In this document: positions 17,801 to 26,303 of the stretch, one piece after another
Layout: each line of letters starts with the position of its first letter
How positions within the stretch are numbered: the first letter of the stretch is position 1
Origin: RGIG995 sp045542115
Lineage (GTDB): Bacteria; Bacillota; Clostridia; Oscillospirales; UBA644
Direction of reading: 5' to 3'
Length of the DNA stretch: 64,000 nucleotides
Assembly: GCA_045542115.1 (NCBI GenBank)
Contig: JAZQKK010000011.1
Coordinates: 53,079 to 117,078, forward strand
The notes under the pieces: model-generated
The model's input: the letters and a program-made list of their open reading frames with translations, nothing else
What the model was told of the DNA's origin: nothing
Databases searched by the model: none
Made by a program: the position numbers and the translations under genes

Positions 17801-18510
17801 GTCATCCCAAGGTTTTGGCGATTCTGTCCGAAATCGATGGGGAACTGCGCTTCCAGGAAATCCGCAACGCTCGGTACGCCATCATTATGAATGCCGAAAC
17901 CGGCGAAGAACGTTCCTATCTTATTCCTTACGGCTCCACCCTCCGGTTCCACGAAGGGGACTTCGTCCACAAGGGCGACGAGCTGACCCGCGGTGCTTCT
18001 GACCCTCAGGATATTCTGAGAGTCAAGGGCGAAGACGCGGTCCGGGAATATATCATCCAGGAAATTCAGAAGGTTTACAAACGCCAGGGTGTTGATATCA
18101 GCGATAAGCACATTGAAGTCATCGTCCGTCAGATGCTCCGGAAGGTCCGCGTCCTTGACGCCGGCGATACCGGACTTCTCACCGGCTCCGTGGTAGACCG
18201 TCCCGAAGTATTCCACCTCAACCTGGAAATTGCCAAGCGCAATGAAGCCGAAGGCCTCGACTTGAAGCCCGCAACGGTGGAAACGGTTCTTCTCGGTATC
18301 ACCAAGTCCGCCTTGGCTACCGAATCCTTCCTGTCCGCCGCTTCCTTCCAGGAAACCACCAAGATTCTGACCGAAGCCGCCATCAAGGGTAAGACCGACC
18401 ACTTGATTGGCTTGAAGGAAAACGTTATCATCGGTAAACTCATTCCCGCCGGTACCGGCCTGGAACGTTACCGCAACGTTAACGTGGAAGAAAAAGAAGA
18501 TATCATCTGA
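14842..18510 (+). CDS. rpoC: RNA polymerase beta' subunit
   Basis: 1222 residues, near the Bacillus length. An N-terminal extension of about 38 acidic residues precedes the usual start region ('IKIALASPEKIRSWSHGEV'). The zinc-binding motif 'CHCGKYKRFRYKGKVCERCG' is present, as are the catalytic Mg2+ triad motif 'NADFDGDQMAVHVPL' and the second zinc site 'CNCRYGVCAKCYG'. AAGGAGG lies nine bases before the ATG, and the gap to rpoB is 15 bases. It ends at a strong terminator, which separates it from the ribosomal protein genes it is normally next to. Confidence 0.98.
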   Translation: MNEFESMHEILDLDELTNVSAPETDLLAQVTEDAGHPRPHDPNNESDFSAIKIALASPEKIRSWSHGEVKKPETINYRTLKPEREGLFCERIFGPMKDWECHCGKYKRFRYKGKVCERCGVEITRAKVRRERMGHIELASPVSHIWYFKGIPSRIGQMLDIQPKQLEQVLYFGAYIVTDVNEKVVNGAVKKKDILTEKEYAELKEMYYGENDFVADMGAEAVKKLLAEIDLDVLSDEIRNELEDATGQKRLKLVKRLEIVEAFRLSGNRPEWMILDVLPVCPPDIRPMVQLDGGRFATSDLNDLYRRVINRNNRLRKLIELNAPQIIIRNEKRMLQEAVDALIDNGRRGKPVNGPKDRALKSLSDVLKGKQGRFRQNLLGKRVDYSGRSVIVVGPELKLYQCGLPKEMALELFKPFVMKRLTELGVVNNIKSAKKAVERSETAVWDALETVIKEYPVMLNRAPTLHRLGIQAFEPVLVEGRALKLHPLVCTAFNADFDGDQMAVHVPLSAEAQAEARFLMLSANNLLRPQDGNPVTVPTQDMILGSYYLTIVDENELGAGKCFVNAEEARRAYDAGAIQLHAPIKVRVTKEINGEVRTGLIDCTMGQLLFNETIPQDLRFVDRNDPEHALDLEVTFLVTKKELGKIINRCIRVHGITETAVVLDNIKAYGYKYSTVGAITISVADMKVPPAKYELVAEADKTVEGITRNFKRGLISEDERYEQVVSVWSETTAKVTEVLSGYLDKFNPVKMMQHSGARGNIDQIKQLCGMRGLMANTSGKTIDIPIRANFREGLNVLDYFISSRGARKGQADTALKTADSGYLTRRLVDVSQDIIIREDDCGSDEGIWVTEIAEGDERIESLQSRLMGRFPVDDIVHPETGEVIVSKDRYINEFDAEAIVKAGITKVKLRSVLTCNCRYGVCAKCYGMNLATSDVVNVGEAVGIIAAQSIGEPGTQLTMRTFHTGGVASTADITQGLPRVQELFEARHPKVLAILSEIDGELRFQEIRNARYAIIMNAETGEERSYLIPYGSTLRFHEGDFVHKGDELTRGASDPQDILRVKGEDAVREYIIQEIQKVYKRQGVDISDKHIEVIVRQMLRKVRVLDAGDTGLLTGSVVDRPEVFHLNLEIAKRNEAEGLDLKPATVETVLLGITKSALATESFLSAASFQETTKILTEAAIKGKTDHLIGLKENVIIGKLIPAGTGLERYRNVNVEEKEDII

Positions 18511-18512
18511 TA

Positions 18513-18550
18513 AAAAAATCCTCTCCGTGAAAACGGGGAGGATTTTTTAT
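18513..18550 (+). terminator. terminator after rpoC
   Basis: Perfect or near-perfect stem (about 18513-18528 with 18533-18548, GAAA loop) ending in a run of six T. Confidence 0.9.
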
Positions 18551-18568
18551 GAGAATACGGGAGGGGGT

Positions 18569-18604
18569 GTTCTTCTTTCTTTTCGGGAGAAAAGAAAGAA
18601 GAAC
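18569..18604 (+). repeat. 16-bp hairpin element with GGGA tetraloop
   Basis: Arms at 18569-18584 and 18589-18604 are perfectly complementary and purine/pyrimidine biased (CTTCTTTC / GAAAGAAG). There is no T-run after it, so it is not a simple terminator. It may be a dispersed intergenic repeat. Confidence 0.6.
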
Positions 18605-18623
18605 CAAGAACGAAAAGCCAAAG

Positions 18624-18643
18624 CCGGCGAAGTGCTTCGCCGG
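18624..18643 (+). repeat. GC-rich hairpin CCGGCGAAG/CTTCGCCGG
   Basis: 9-bp perfect stem with a TG centre, 20 bases after the previous hairpin. The pair resembles a two-stem REP-like unit between rpoC and the AT-rich insertion. Confidence 0.55.
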
Positions 18644-18718
18644 GAATTTATGGCGAGGTAAGTTTCTTTTTATTGAGAATGCACGAAAATATAGAAATTT
18701 TTTTGTAAGGAATATTAA

Positions 18719-18748
18719 TTGACAAAAGGCTATTACGTATAGTATAAT
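18719..18748 (+). promoter_or_regulatory. promoter of the 26-codon ORF
   Basis: TTGACA (18719-18724) and TATAAT (18743-18748), spacing 18, 28 bases ahead of the small ORF. Confidence 0.8.
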
Positions 18749-18775
18749 AAAAATAGAAAAATGAAGAAAGGTGTG

Positions 18776-18856
18776 ATGGCAATGAAACGTATTTTGTTAA
18801 AGTATGGCTCAGTGCAAACATCTTTTTGTGTTGTTCCGTTTGGATCAATCGAATAA
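18776..18856 (+). CDS. 26-residue peptide ORF with its own promoter and terminator
   Basis: The ORF opens 'MAMKRILLKYGS', contains 'QTSFCVVPFG' and ends in Glu. A GAAAGG site lies about five bases upstream; a second Met at codon 3 is an alternative start. A consensus-like promoter lies upstream and a strong terminator 12 bases downstream, so the transcript would be only about 150 bases long. It could be a peptide gene, or a small RNA with chance coding. The sequence is AT-rich like the peptidase gene that follows. No family is recognised. Confidence 0.45.
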   Translation: MAMKRILLKYGSVQTSFCVVPFGSIE

Positions 18857-18867
18857 AAACAATTCAT

Positions 18868-18910
18868 TAAAGCACGTGAGCCGGGGAGTTGGTTCACGTG
18901 CTTTTTGATT
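18868..18910 (+). terminator. terminator of the small transcript
   Basis: Arms AAGCACGTGAGCC and GGTTCACGTGCTT flank an 8-base loop; a T-run follows. It separates the 26-codon ORF from the peptidase gene. Confidence 0.8.
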
Positions 18911-18940
18911 TTAACACGAATAACGCAGGGAGATACTGAT

Positions 18941-20264
18941 ATGAAGAAACGTATAAGAATTGTTGTTACATCTATTTTTCTTATTGTAGTATTTTTGTTT
19001 TCAGTTCTTTCAAATTTTGCGGCAGAAATACGGAATCATTCCGAAATTGGGTTGCAAGAAGCGATTTCTATAATAAATGAGTTTTCTAAGGATGGAATCG
19101 TTTTTTCTATTCAAGAAAAAAATTCCGTTGAGAAGTGCTGTTGATCGGGGTGAATATGGGTATGCCTTATATAATTTAAATCCATATGGTTATGCAGTTC
19201 TAACAAAAGATGGATATCTTATGGAAAGGAAGTTTCAAATTGGAGCAAAATTCCCAGTAGAGCTTGATAGTGACGAGGAATACTACTATATAGGAATCTC
19301 TTCGATCGCAGTAGCTGATGGGGAAAAATTAAAAGATTTGTCCACGATGGAATATGTAAGTAATAATTATTTAGATTATTTGTCTGGAATAGAAGATAGA
19401 GTTAGAGCTGAACTTTCTGACGGGAAAGGTCTGTATAAATATGATTCTAACGCAAGAGCATCTGCGGCAAATACCAGAGTAGTTATACAAGAGTCGTATT
19501 TTGAGGAACTTGTTAATTTTGGAAACAATACAAATTATACCTGTATGGCACTTGCAATGTCAACGCTTTTAGGATATTATGATATTTATGTAAACGATGC
19601 GTACATATCTAATGATTCTGCTTATATGGCTCAAACTTCCGGATACAGCCTGGGAACAAATGAGGCGTTCCATCAATATATGTGCAATTTCGCTTATGGG
19701 TCCAGTTCCCCGACGTCCCTTTCATTTACTACGATGTGCTCAAACTTGGCTTCATATTTTGATTCTATTTCGTTAGGAAGCTTTTTTGTTCAGCCGTATA
19801 CGAAAGGAAAGATGAAAACAATATTAAATAGTGGCAGGCCTATAATCGGAGCATATTCACTTCCGTCACAGTCAGATGATGATCCGGGACACGTTGTAGT
19901 TGTGTACGGGTATGAGGTTACGGGTACGGTAACAGAATATTTAGTGCACGATGGCTATTTAGGAGCCAATCTTTCAGGGACGCTTTGGAATAGTATTGTT
20001 GTAATTCCCTCTGCTTGGTTCTTTTCTTGTGCACACATTTTTGATTGCCGTGATTTTGAGAGCGAAAGAGATGATTCGACAAAACATAACTATACGATTT
20101 CCTATACGGGAAACAATTGGCCCCAAGGAAGTATGCATTATTATGAGCGAATTAAGACTTGTCGCTTCTGCTCTAAGGTTGTAAGAGAACAATATTCGAT
20201 AGCGTGCAATGGGAATTGCATTGAGATGATGTCTATTCCAGGGGGGGATGATTTCAGTGAGTAA
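18941..20264 (+). pseudogene. secreted C39-like cysteine peptidase, reading frame broken at a run of seven A
   Basis: The first part (18941-19144) encodes a signal peptide and the start of a propeptide-like region, then shifts out of frame at seven A (19116-19122); the remainder continues in the +1 frame to 20264. Losing one A would give a single protein of about 440 residues. The catalytic region shows a Cys in 'NYTCMALAMSTLLGYYD', a His in 'DPGHVVVVYGYE' and an Asp in 'VHDGYLGANL', the order of C39/papain-like peptidases. The C-terminal 50 residues are Cys- and His-rich ('KTCRFCSKVVREQ') and may bind metal. Much more AT-rich than its neighbours, which suggests transfer. The break may be real, a sequencing error, or a slippage switch. 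Confidence 0.6.
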
Positions 20265-20964
20265 GAAAATTCTGTTTCTTATGGGGATATTCCTTTTTCC
20301 GTGTTTAATCCTCTTTGGATGTACCGAAAATTCGTCGGGATATTTTTCAGTTTCCCAGACGGAATCTCCGGTTATTACGAAGACCGATTCTGATTTACTA
20401 CAAGAAGAGGTTGTGGATTTTCCCCCGCTATCAGATTCTTTGATTTCTTTTGATGAAATTGCAGACGTTCTCTTTCCGGTTGTGGACGGAACGCGGACGC
20501 ACCTTAACGGATGTGCTCCGGACGGCATATTGGATCAGGTGTCGATTCCACTGAATTCCGCAAAAGGACTTGGGGTGGTTTATCTTTTTTCACCCAAAAG
20601 CGGGAAGTTGTTTTTTTCATACTGCCTTCACGAAAAAAACCAACGGGGAGCTCTGGAAGACATCTTATCGTATTTTATGGTGTTGCAAACGGATTATCGG
20701 GACTCCCGGACGTTCCTTGCTCAGTCCCATTGGACCGGAACCGTTTTATACTGCGGTGAATTCCGGAACATTGTGGAGCACCATATGCTGAATGGGGAAT
20801 TGGTGTCGGTGCAGGAGTTCTCCGACTTGGAGCAGACGGTCTTTTCCGGTGACTTGTGCGGGAATCTCTGGGATGGAGATCTCTCCTTGCTGGTTCCGTA
20901 TAATGTACTGCGTGAAGAGAATAATTTCCAAAAATTCTTTGATGAATATGGGGTTGACTTTTAA
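20248..20964 (+). CDS. lipoprotein of unknown function
   Basis: 238 residues with a lipoprotein signal (lipobox LFGC, Cys near residue 25) and a Ser/Thr-rich spacer. The mature part has alternating strands ('SAKGLGVVYLFSPKSGKLFF', 'HWTGTVLYCGEF') but no family that I recognise. It overlaps the 3' end of the peptidase gene by 17 bases, so the two are probably co-transcribed and act at the same cell surface. The start is uncertain: ATG at 20248 follows a run of G, and a GTG three codons later is possible. Confidence 0.65.
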   Translation: MISVSKKILFLMGIFLFPCLILFGCTENSSGYFSVSQTESPVITKTDSDLLQEEVVDFPPLSDSLISFDEIADVLFPVVDGTRTHLNGCAPDGILDQVSIPLNSAKGLGVVYLFSPKSGKLFFSYCLHEKNQRGALEDILSYFMVLQTDYRDSRTFLAQSHWTGTVLYCGEFRNIVEHHMLNGELVSVQEFSDLEQTVFSGDLCGNLWDGDLSLLVPYNVLREENNFQKFFDEYGVDF

Positions 20965-20969
20965 CAATG

Positions 20970-21001
20970 GGGCGCAATCTTCGGGTTGCGCCTCTTTTTT
21001 T
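20970..21001 (+). terminator. terminator after the lipoprotein gene
   Basis: Stem GGCGCAA/TTGCGCC followed by a run of seven T or more. It closes the inserted segment ahead of the rpsL promoter. Confidence 0.85.
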
Positions 21002-21085
21002 GCAGTTTTGGTCGATTCCCATAGAATTTTGGAGAAAATGCTTTATAGTTCATAAAAAGTTCGAAATTTTTTGAAAGATAGGGTG

Positions 21086-21114
21086 TTGCAAAATCCGGGG
21101 ATTTGTGTTATACT
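21086..21114 (+). promoter_or_regulatory. promoter of rpsL-rpsG-fusA-tuf
   Basis: TTGCAA (21086-21091) and TATACT (21109-21114), spacing 17, about 68 bases before rpsL. Confidence 0.7.
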
Positions 21115-21181
21115 ATACAATGCCTGTACAATGGGATTATGCCCGAAAGTACGGCAAAAATTAAAAACAGGAGGTGTAAGA

Positions 21182-21604
21182 ATGCCCACTTTTAACCAGC
21201 TCGTCCGGAAGGGTAGAACCGTAGCTACGGAGAAGTCCAAGGTTCCCGGTCTTCAAAAGAGTGTTAATACTCTGAACAAGAAAACGTCCGAGCAGTTCTC
21301 TCCCCAGAAGAGAGGTGTCTGCACTGTCGTTAAGACCACGACCCCCAAAAAGCCGAACTCTGCGCTTCGTAAGATTGCAAGAGTCCGTCTGACCAACTCC
21401 ATCGAAGTTACCGCCTACATTCCCGGTATCGGTCATAACTTGCAGGAGCACAGCGTCGTTCTGATTCGCGGCGGCCGTGTACGTGACCTGCCCGGTGTCC
21501 GTTACCACATCATCCGCGGTACCCTCGACGCTCAGGGTGTTGCCAACCGTATGCAGGGTCGTTCCAAATACGGTGCGAAGAGACCCAAGGCGAAAAAGGC
21601 ATAA
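21182..21604 (+). CDS. rpsL: 30S ribosomal protein S12
   Basis: 140 residues beginning 'PTFNQLVRKGR', with 'TTTPKKPNSALRKIARVRL' and 'RGGRVRDLPGVRYHIIRG', the two segments of the decoding centre. The Lys residues whose replacement gives streptomycin resistance are the sensitive type. S12 monitors codon-anticodon pairing on the 30S subunit. The start at 21182 follows AGGAGGTG; the longer upstream reading frame covers the promoter. First gene of the str operon. Confidence 0.97.
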   Translation: MPTFNQLVRKGRTVATEKSKVPGLQKSVNTLNKKTSEQFSPQKRGVCTVVKTTTPKKPNSALRKIARVRLTNSIEVTAYIPGIGHNLQEHSVVLIRGGRVRDLPGVRYHIIRGTLDAQGVANRMQGRSKYGAKRPKAKKA

Positions 21605-21782
21605 GTTCATTGAATTGAATGTGCCATCTGCGTGGTTGCCACGCTGCGGCAAGAAGGCCGCATAAAAAAAGTATAGTTAGATGCTTCATTGAATTCAGTG
21701 AATTTATGCGAAGCGCTAACGGGGGCTGCAATGCCTTCGAGTACCTATGAAATCATTGACTATAATGAAGGAGGGAAGTTAA
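21605..21782 (+). promoter_or_regulatory. structured rpsL-rpsG spacer
   Basis: A 178-base spacer, long for this operon. It has two adjacent perfect hairpins (21630-21635/21639-21644 and 21645-21650/21657-21662) and two imperfect copies of a 25-base sequence starting TTCATTGAATT at about 21606 and 21684. In E. coli this spacer is where S7 represses its own operon, so a similar role is possible but unproven. Confidence 0.35.
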
Positions 21783-22253
21783 GTGCCTAGAAGAGGTTCC
21801 ATTTCCAAAAGAGATGTCCTGCCCGATCCGATTTACGGGAGCAAACTGGTCACCCGACTGGTCAACTCCGTAATGTACGACGGTAAGAAGGGCGTTGCCC
21901 AGAAAATCGTCTACGACGCATTTGACATCGTAAAAGAAAAAACCGGCAAAGATGCCTTGGAGGCTTATCAAGCCGCTATGGACAACATTATGCCCCAACT
22001 GGAAGTTAAGGCTCGCCGTGTCGGCGGTTCGAACTACCAGGTGCCCATCGAGGTCCGTCCCGAACGGCGCCTCACTCTCGGTCTGCGTTGGCTGACTGCT
22101 TATGCCCGTGCCCGCAGCGAGAAAACTATGAAGGAACGCCTTGCCAACGAAATCATCGACGCGATGAACGGTATGGGCGGCGCCGTCAAGAAGAAAGACG
22201 ATACTCATAAGATGGCCGAAGCCAACAAGGCTTTCGCACATTTCAGATGGTAA
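21783..22253 (+). CDS. rpsG: 30S ribosomal protein S7
   Basis: 156 residues beginning 'PRRGSISKRDVLPDP', with 'VGGSNYQVPIEVRPERR' and 'GAVKKKDDTHKMAEANKAFA', all typical of S7, which nucleates assembly of the 30S head. The start codon is GTG at 21783, supported by AAGGAGG upstream. It is followed after 17 bases by fusA. Confidence 0.97.
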   Translation: MPRRGSISKRDVLPDPIYGSKLVTRLVNSVMYDGKKGVAQKIVYDAFDIVKEKTGKDALEAYQAAMDNIMPQLEVKARRVGGSNYQVPIEVRPERRLTLGLRWLTAYARARSEKTMKERLANEIIDAMNGMGGAVKKKDDTHKMAEANKAFAHFRW

Positions 22254-22270
22254 GGTAGGAAGGAGTTATT

Positions 22271-24349
<2,079 letters not shown>

Positions 24350-24407
24350 GGATTGAGTGTCAATCCACAGAATAAAAAAACATTGCTTTATTAAGGAGGC
24401 TTTTACA

Positions 24408-25610
24408 ATGGCAAAGGCAAAATTCGAAAGAACTAAACCCCACGTAAACATTGGTACCATCGGTCACGTTGACCACGGTAAGACCACTCTTACCGCCGCT
24501 ATCACCAAATACCTCTCTTTGAGCGGTAAGGCTCAGTTCGAAGCTTACGATATGATCGATAAAGCTCCCGAAGAAAGAGAACGCGGTATTACCATTAACA
24601 CCGCTCACGTTGAATACGAAACCGAAGCTCGTCACTACGCTCACGTAGACTGCCCCGGACACGCCGACTATATCAAGAATATGATTACCGGTGCTGCCCA
24701 GATGGACGGTGCTATCCTGGTCGTTGCTGCTTCCGACGGTGTTATGGCTCAGACTTCCGAGCACATTCTGCTGGCCCGTCAGGTAGGCGTTCCCGCTATC
24801 GTTGTCTTTATGAACAAGGTTGACTTGGTTGACGACCCCGAAATGCTGGAACTCGTTGATATGGATATCCGCGACCTTCTGAACAAGTACGAATTCCCCG
24901 GCGACGACACCCCCATCATTCAGGGTACTGCCCGCGGCGTTCTGGACTGCACTTCCACCGACCCCTCTGCTCCCGAATATGCTTGCATTAAGGAACTGAT
25001 GGATGCGGTTGACTCCTACATTCCTTCTCCCGAACGCGACGAAAACCTGCCCTTCCTGATGCCCGTCGAAGACGTATTCACCATTTCCGGCCGTGGTACC
25101 GTTGCTACCGGTCGTGTTGAACGTGGTGTTCTGCATCTGTCCGAAGAAATCGAAATCGTTGGTCTGGTAGAAGAATCCCGCAAGACCGTTGTTACCGGTA
25201 TCGAAATGTTCCACAAGCTGTTGGATTCCGCCGAAGCCGGCGACAACATCGGTGTTCTGCTCCGTGGTATTCAGAGAAACGAAATCGAACGTGGTCAGGT
25301 TCTGGCGAAGCCCGGTACCATCAAACCCCACACCAAGTTCAAGGGCGAAGTTTACGTTCTGACTGCCAAAGAAGGCGGCCGTACCAAACCCTTCGTCTCC
25401 AATTACAGACCTCAGTTCTACTTCCGTACCACCGACGTTACCGGCGTTATTATGCTGCCCGATGGCGTTGATATGTGTATGCCCGGTGATAACGTCACCA
25501 TCTCTGTTGAACTGATTAAGCACATCGCTATCGAACAGGGTCTCCGTTTCGCTATCCGCGAAGGTGGTAAGACCGTCGGTTCCGGCGTTGTTGCTGAAAT
25601 TTCTGAATAA
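24408..25610 (+). CDS. tuf: translation elongation factor Tu
   Basis: 400 residues. Motifs are G1 'GHVDHGKTTL', switch I 'ERERGITINTAHVEYET', G3 'DCPGHADY' and G4 'NKVD'; domain II begins 'VFTISGRGTVATGRVERG' and domain III carries 'TKFKGEVYVLTAKEGGR'. It delivers aminoacyl-tRNA to the ribosome. The start at 24408 follows AAGGAGGC; an upstream in-frame ATG at 24357 is leader sequence. Last gene of the str operon, with a terminator after it. Confidence 0.98.
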   Translation: MAKAKFERTKPHVNIGTIGHVDHGKTTLTAAITKYLSLSGKAQFEAYDMIDKAPEERERGITINTAHVEYETEARHYAHVDCPGHADYIKNMITGAAQMDGAILVVAASDGVMAQTSEHILLARQVGVPAIVVFMNKVDLVDDPEMLELVDMDIRDLLNKYEFPGDDTPIIQGTARGVLDCTSTDPSAPEYACIKELMDAVDSYIPSPERDENLPFLMPVEDVFTISGRGTVATGRVERGVLHLSEEIEIVGLVEESRKTVVTGIEMFHKLLDSAEAGDNIGVLLRGIQRNEIERGQVLAKPGTIKPHTKFKGEVYVLTAKEGGRTKPFVSNYRPQFYFRTTDVTGVIMLPDGVDMCMPGDNVTISVELIKHIAIEQGLRFAIREGGKTVGSGVVAEISE

Positions 25611-25637
25611 TTTAACCGTAGCGTTTCATTATTTCAG

Positions 25638-25670
25638 GATGCGGAGCCGGAAGGCTCCGCATCTTCTTTT
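25638..25670 (+). terminator. terminator after tuf
   Basis: Stem of 11 bp (25638-25648 with 25653-25663, GGAA loop) followed by TTCTTTT. Its T-tract overlaps the left arm of the next hairpin. Confidence 0.85.
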
Positions 25671-25704
25671 AGGGGAGAAATGGATTTTTCTCCCTTAAAA
25701 GAAG
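25663..25704 (+). promoter_or_regulatory. 18-bp hairpin ahead of the CYTH gene
   Basis: 25663-25680 pairs with 25687-25704 over 18 positions with a single G-U wobble and a six-base loop. It overlaps the T-run of the tuf terminator and ends 18 bases before the CYTH start codon, so the two folds may compete. Confidence 0.6.
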
Positions 25705-25721
25705 AGAAAGGGTGAAAGGAA

Positions 25722-26303
25722 ATGGAAGAACTGGAACTGAAAGTCTTGACCGACCCGGAAGAATTTTCCCGGTGTCTTACCGCCCTGCAACGGCACACCG
25801 GCACGGCGGGGGATGGCTACGTTCAGGTGAATTACTATTTTGACACCCCGGATTTTTCTTTGGCTGCGGCCCACGCAATGCTGCGGGTCCGCCGGAAGAA
25901 AAATACCCTTTACTTACAGTATAAAAACAAGCGGAAACGCATCGGCGAAATGCTTCTCTGCCAGGAATCGGAAGCGGAATTGTCCGACTTCCCTTCTAAG
26001 GTCAATCCTTCCCGGTATTTTCAGAACGCGCCGGACCAAGTCTGCGGTTTTGTGGGCGAATTGGTGACCTACCGCCGGGATTTCACCTTCCCCGGGGCGG
26101 TGGTTTCGCTGGATGAAAACATTTATCTGGGAAAAACCGATTACGAAATCGAAATTGAGGGAGACGCCCAAGCCATTCAACGGGTGGCGGCGTTTTTGAA
26201 TCCCGAAGGGGAATCAAAGAAAGGGAATGGAAAGTTTTCCCGTTTTATGAAGGCATACAAAGAATATCACCGTCTTTTGGACGACAAAGGAGAGGCTTTA
26301 TGA
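25722..26303 (+). CDS. CYTH-domain (triphosphate tunnel) protein
   Basis: 193 residues. The N-terminal 'ELELKVLTDPEEF' has the ExExK signature; later 'NYYFDTPDFSLAAAHAMLRV' and 'KNTLYLQYKNKRK' give the alternating basic strands of a triphosphate tunnel, and 'YEIEIEGD' the C-terminal acidic strand. Members hydrolyse inorganic triphosphate, thiamine triphosphate or make cAMP; Firmicutes versions are usually tripolyphosphatases, but the substrate is not certain. It starts an operon with galM, which it overlaps by four bases. Confidence 0.88.
   Translation: MEELELKVLTDPEEFSRCLTALQRHTGTAGDGYVQVNYYFDTPDFSLAAAHAMLRVRRKKNTLYLQYKNKRKRIGEMLLCQESEAELSDFPSKVNPSRYFQNAPDQVCGFVGELVTYRRDFTFPGAVVSLDENIYLGKTDYEIEIEGDAQAIQRVAAFLNPEGESKKGNGKFSRFMKAYKEYHRLLDDKGEAL

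Noticed and set aside
10996..18402. Very long minus-strand open frames opposite rpoB and rpoC
   Set aside because: They are antisense frames produced by the codon use of rpoB/rpoC; their translations are low-complexity and match no family.
19110..19145. Programmed -1 frameshift in the peptidase gene
   Set aside because: The frames differ by +1 (or loss of one A), not -1; no slippery heptamer of the X-XXY-YYZ kind with the right phase and no following pseudoknot was seen.
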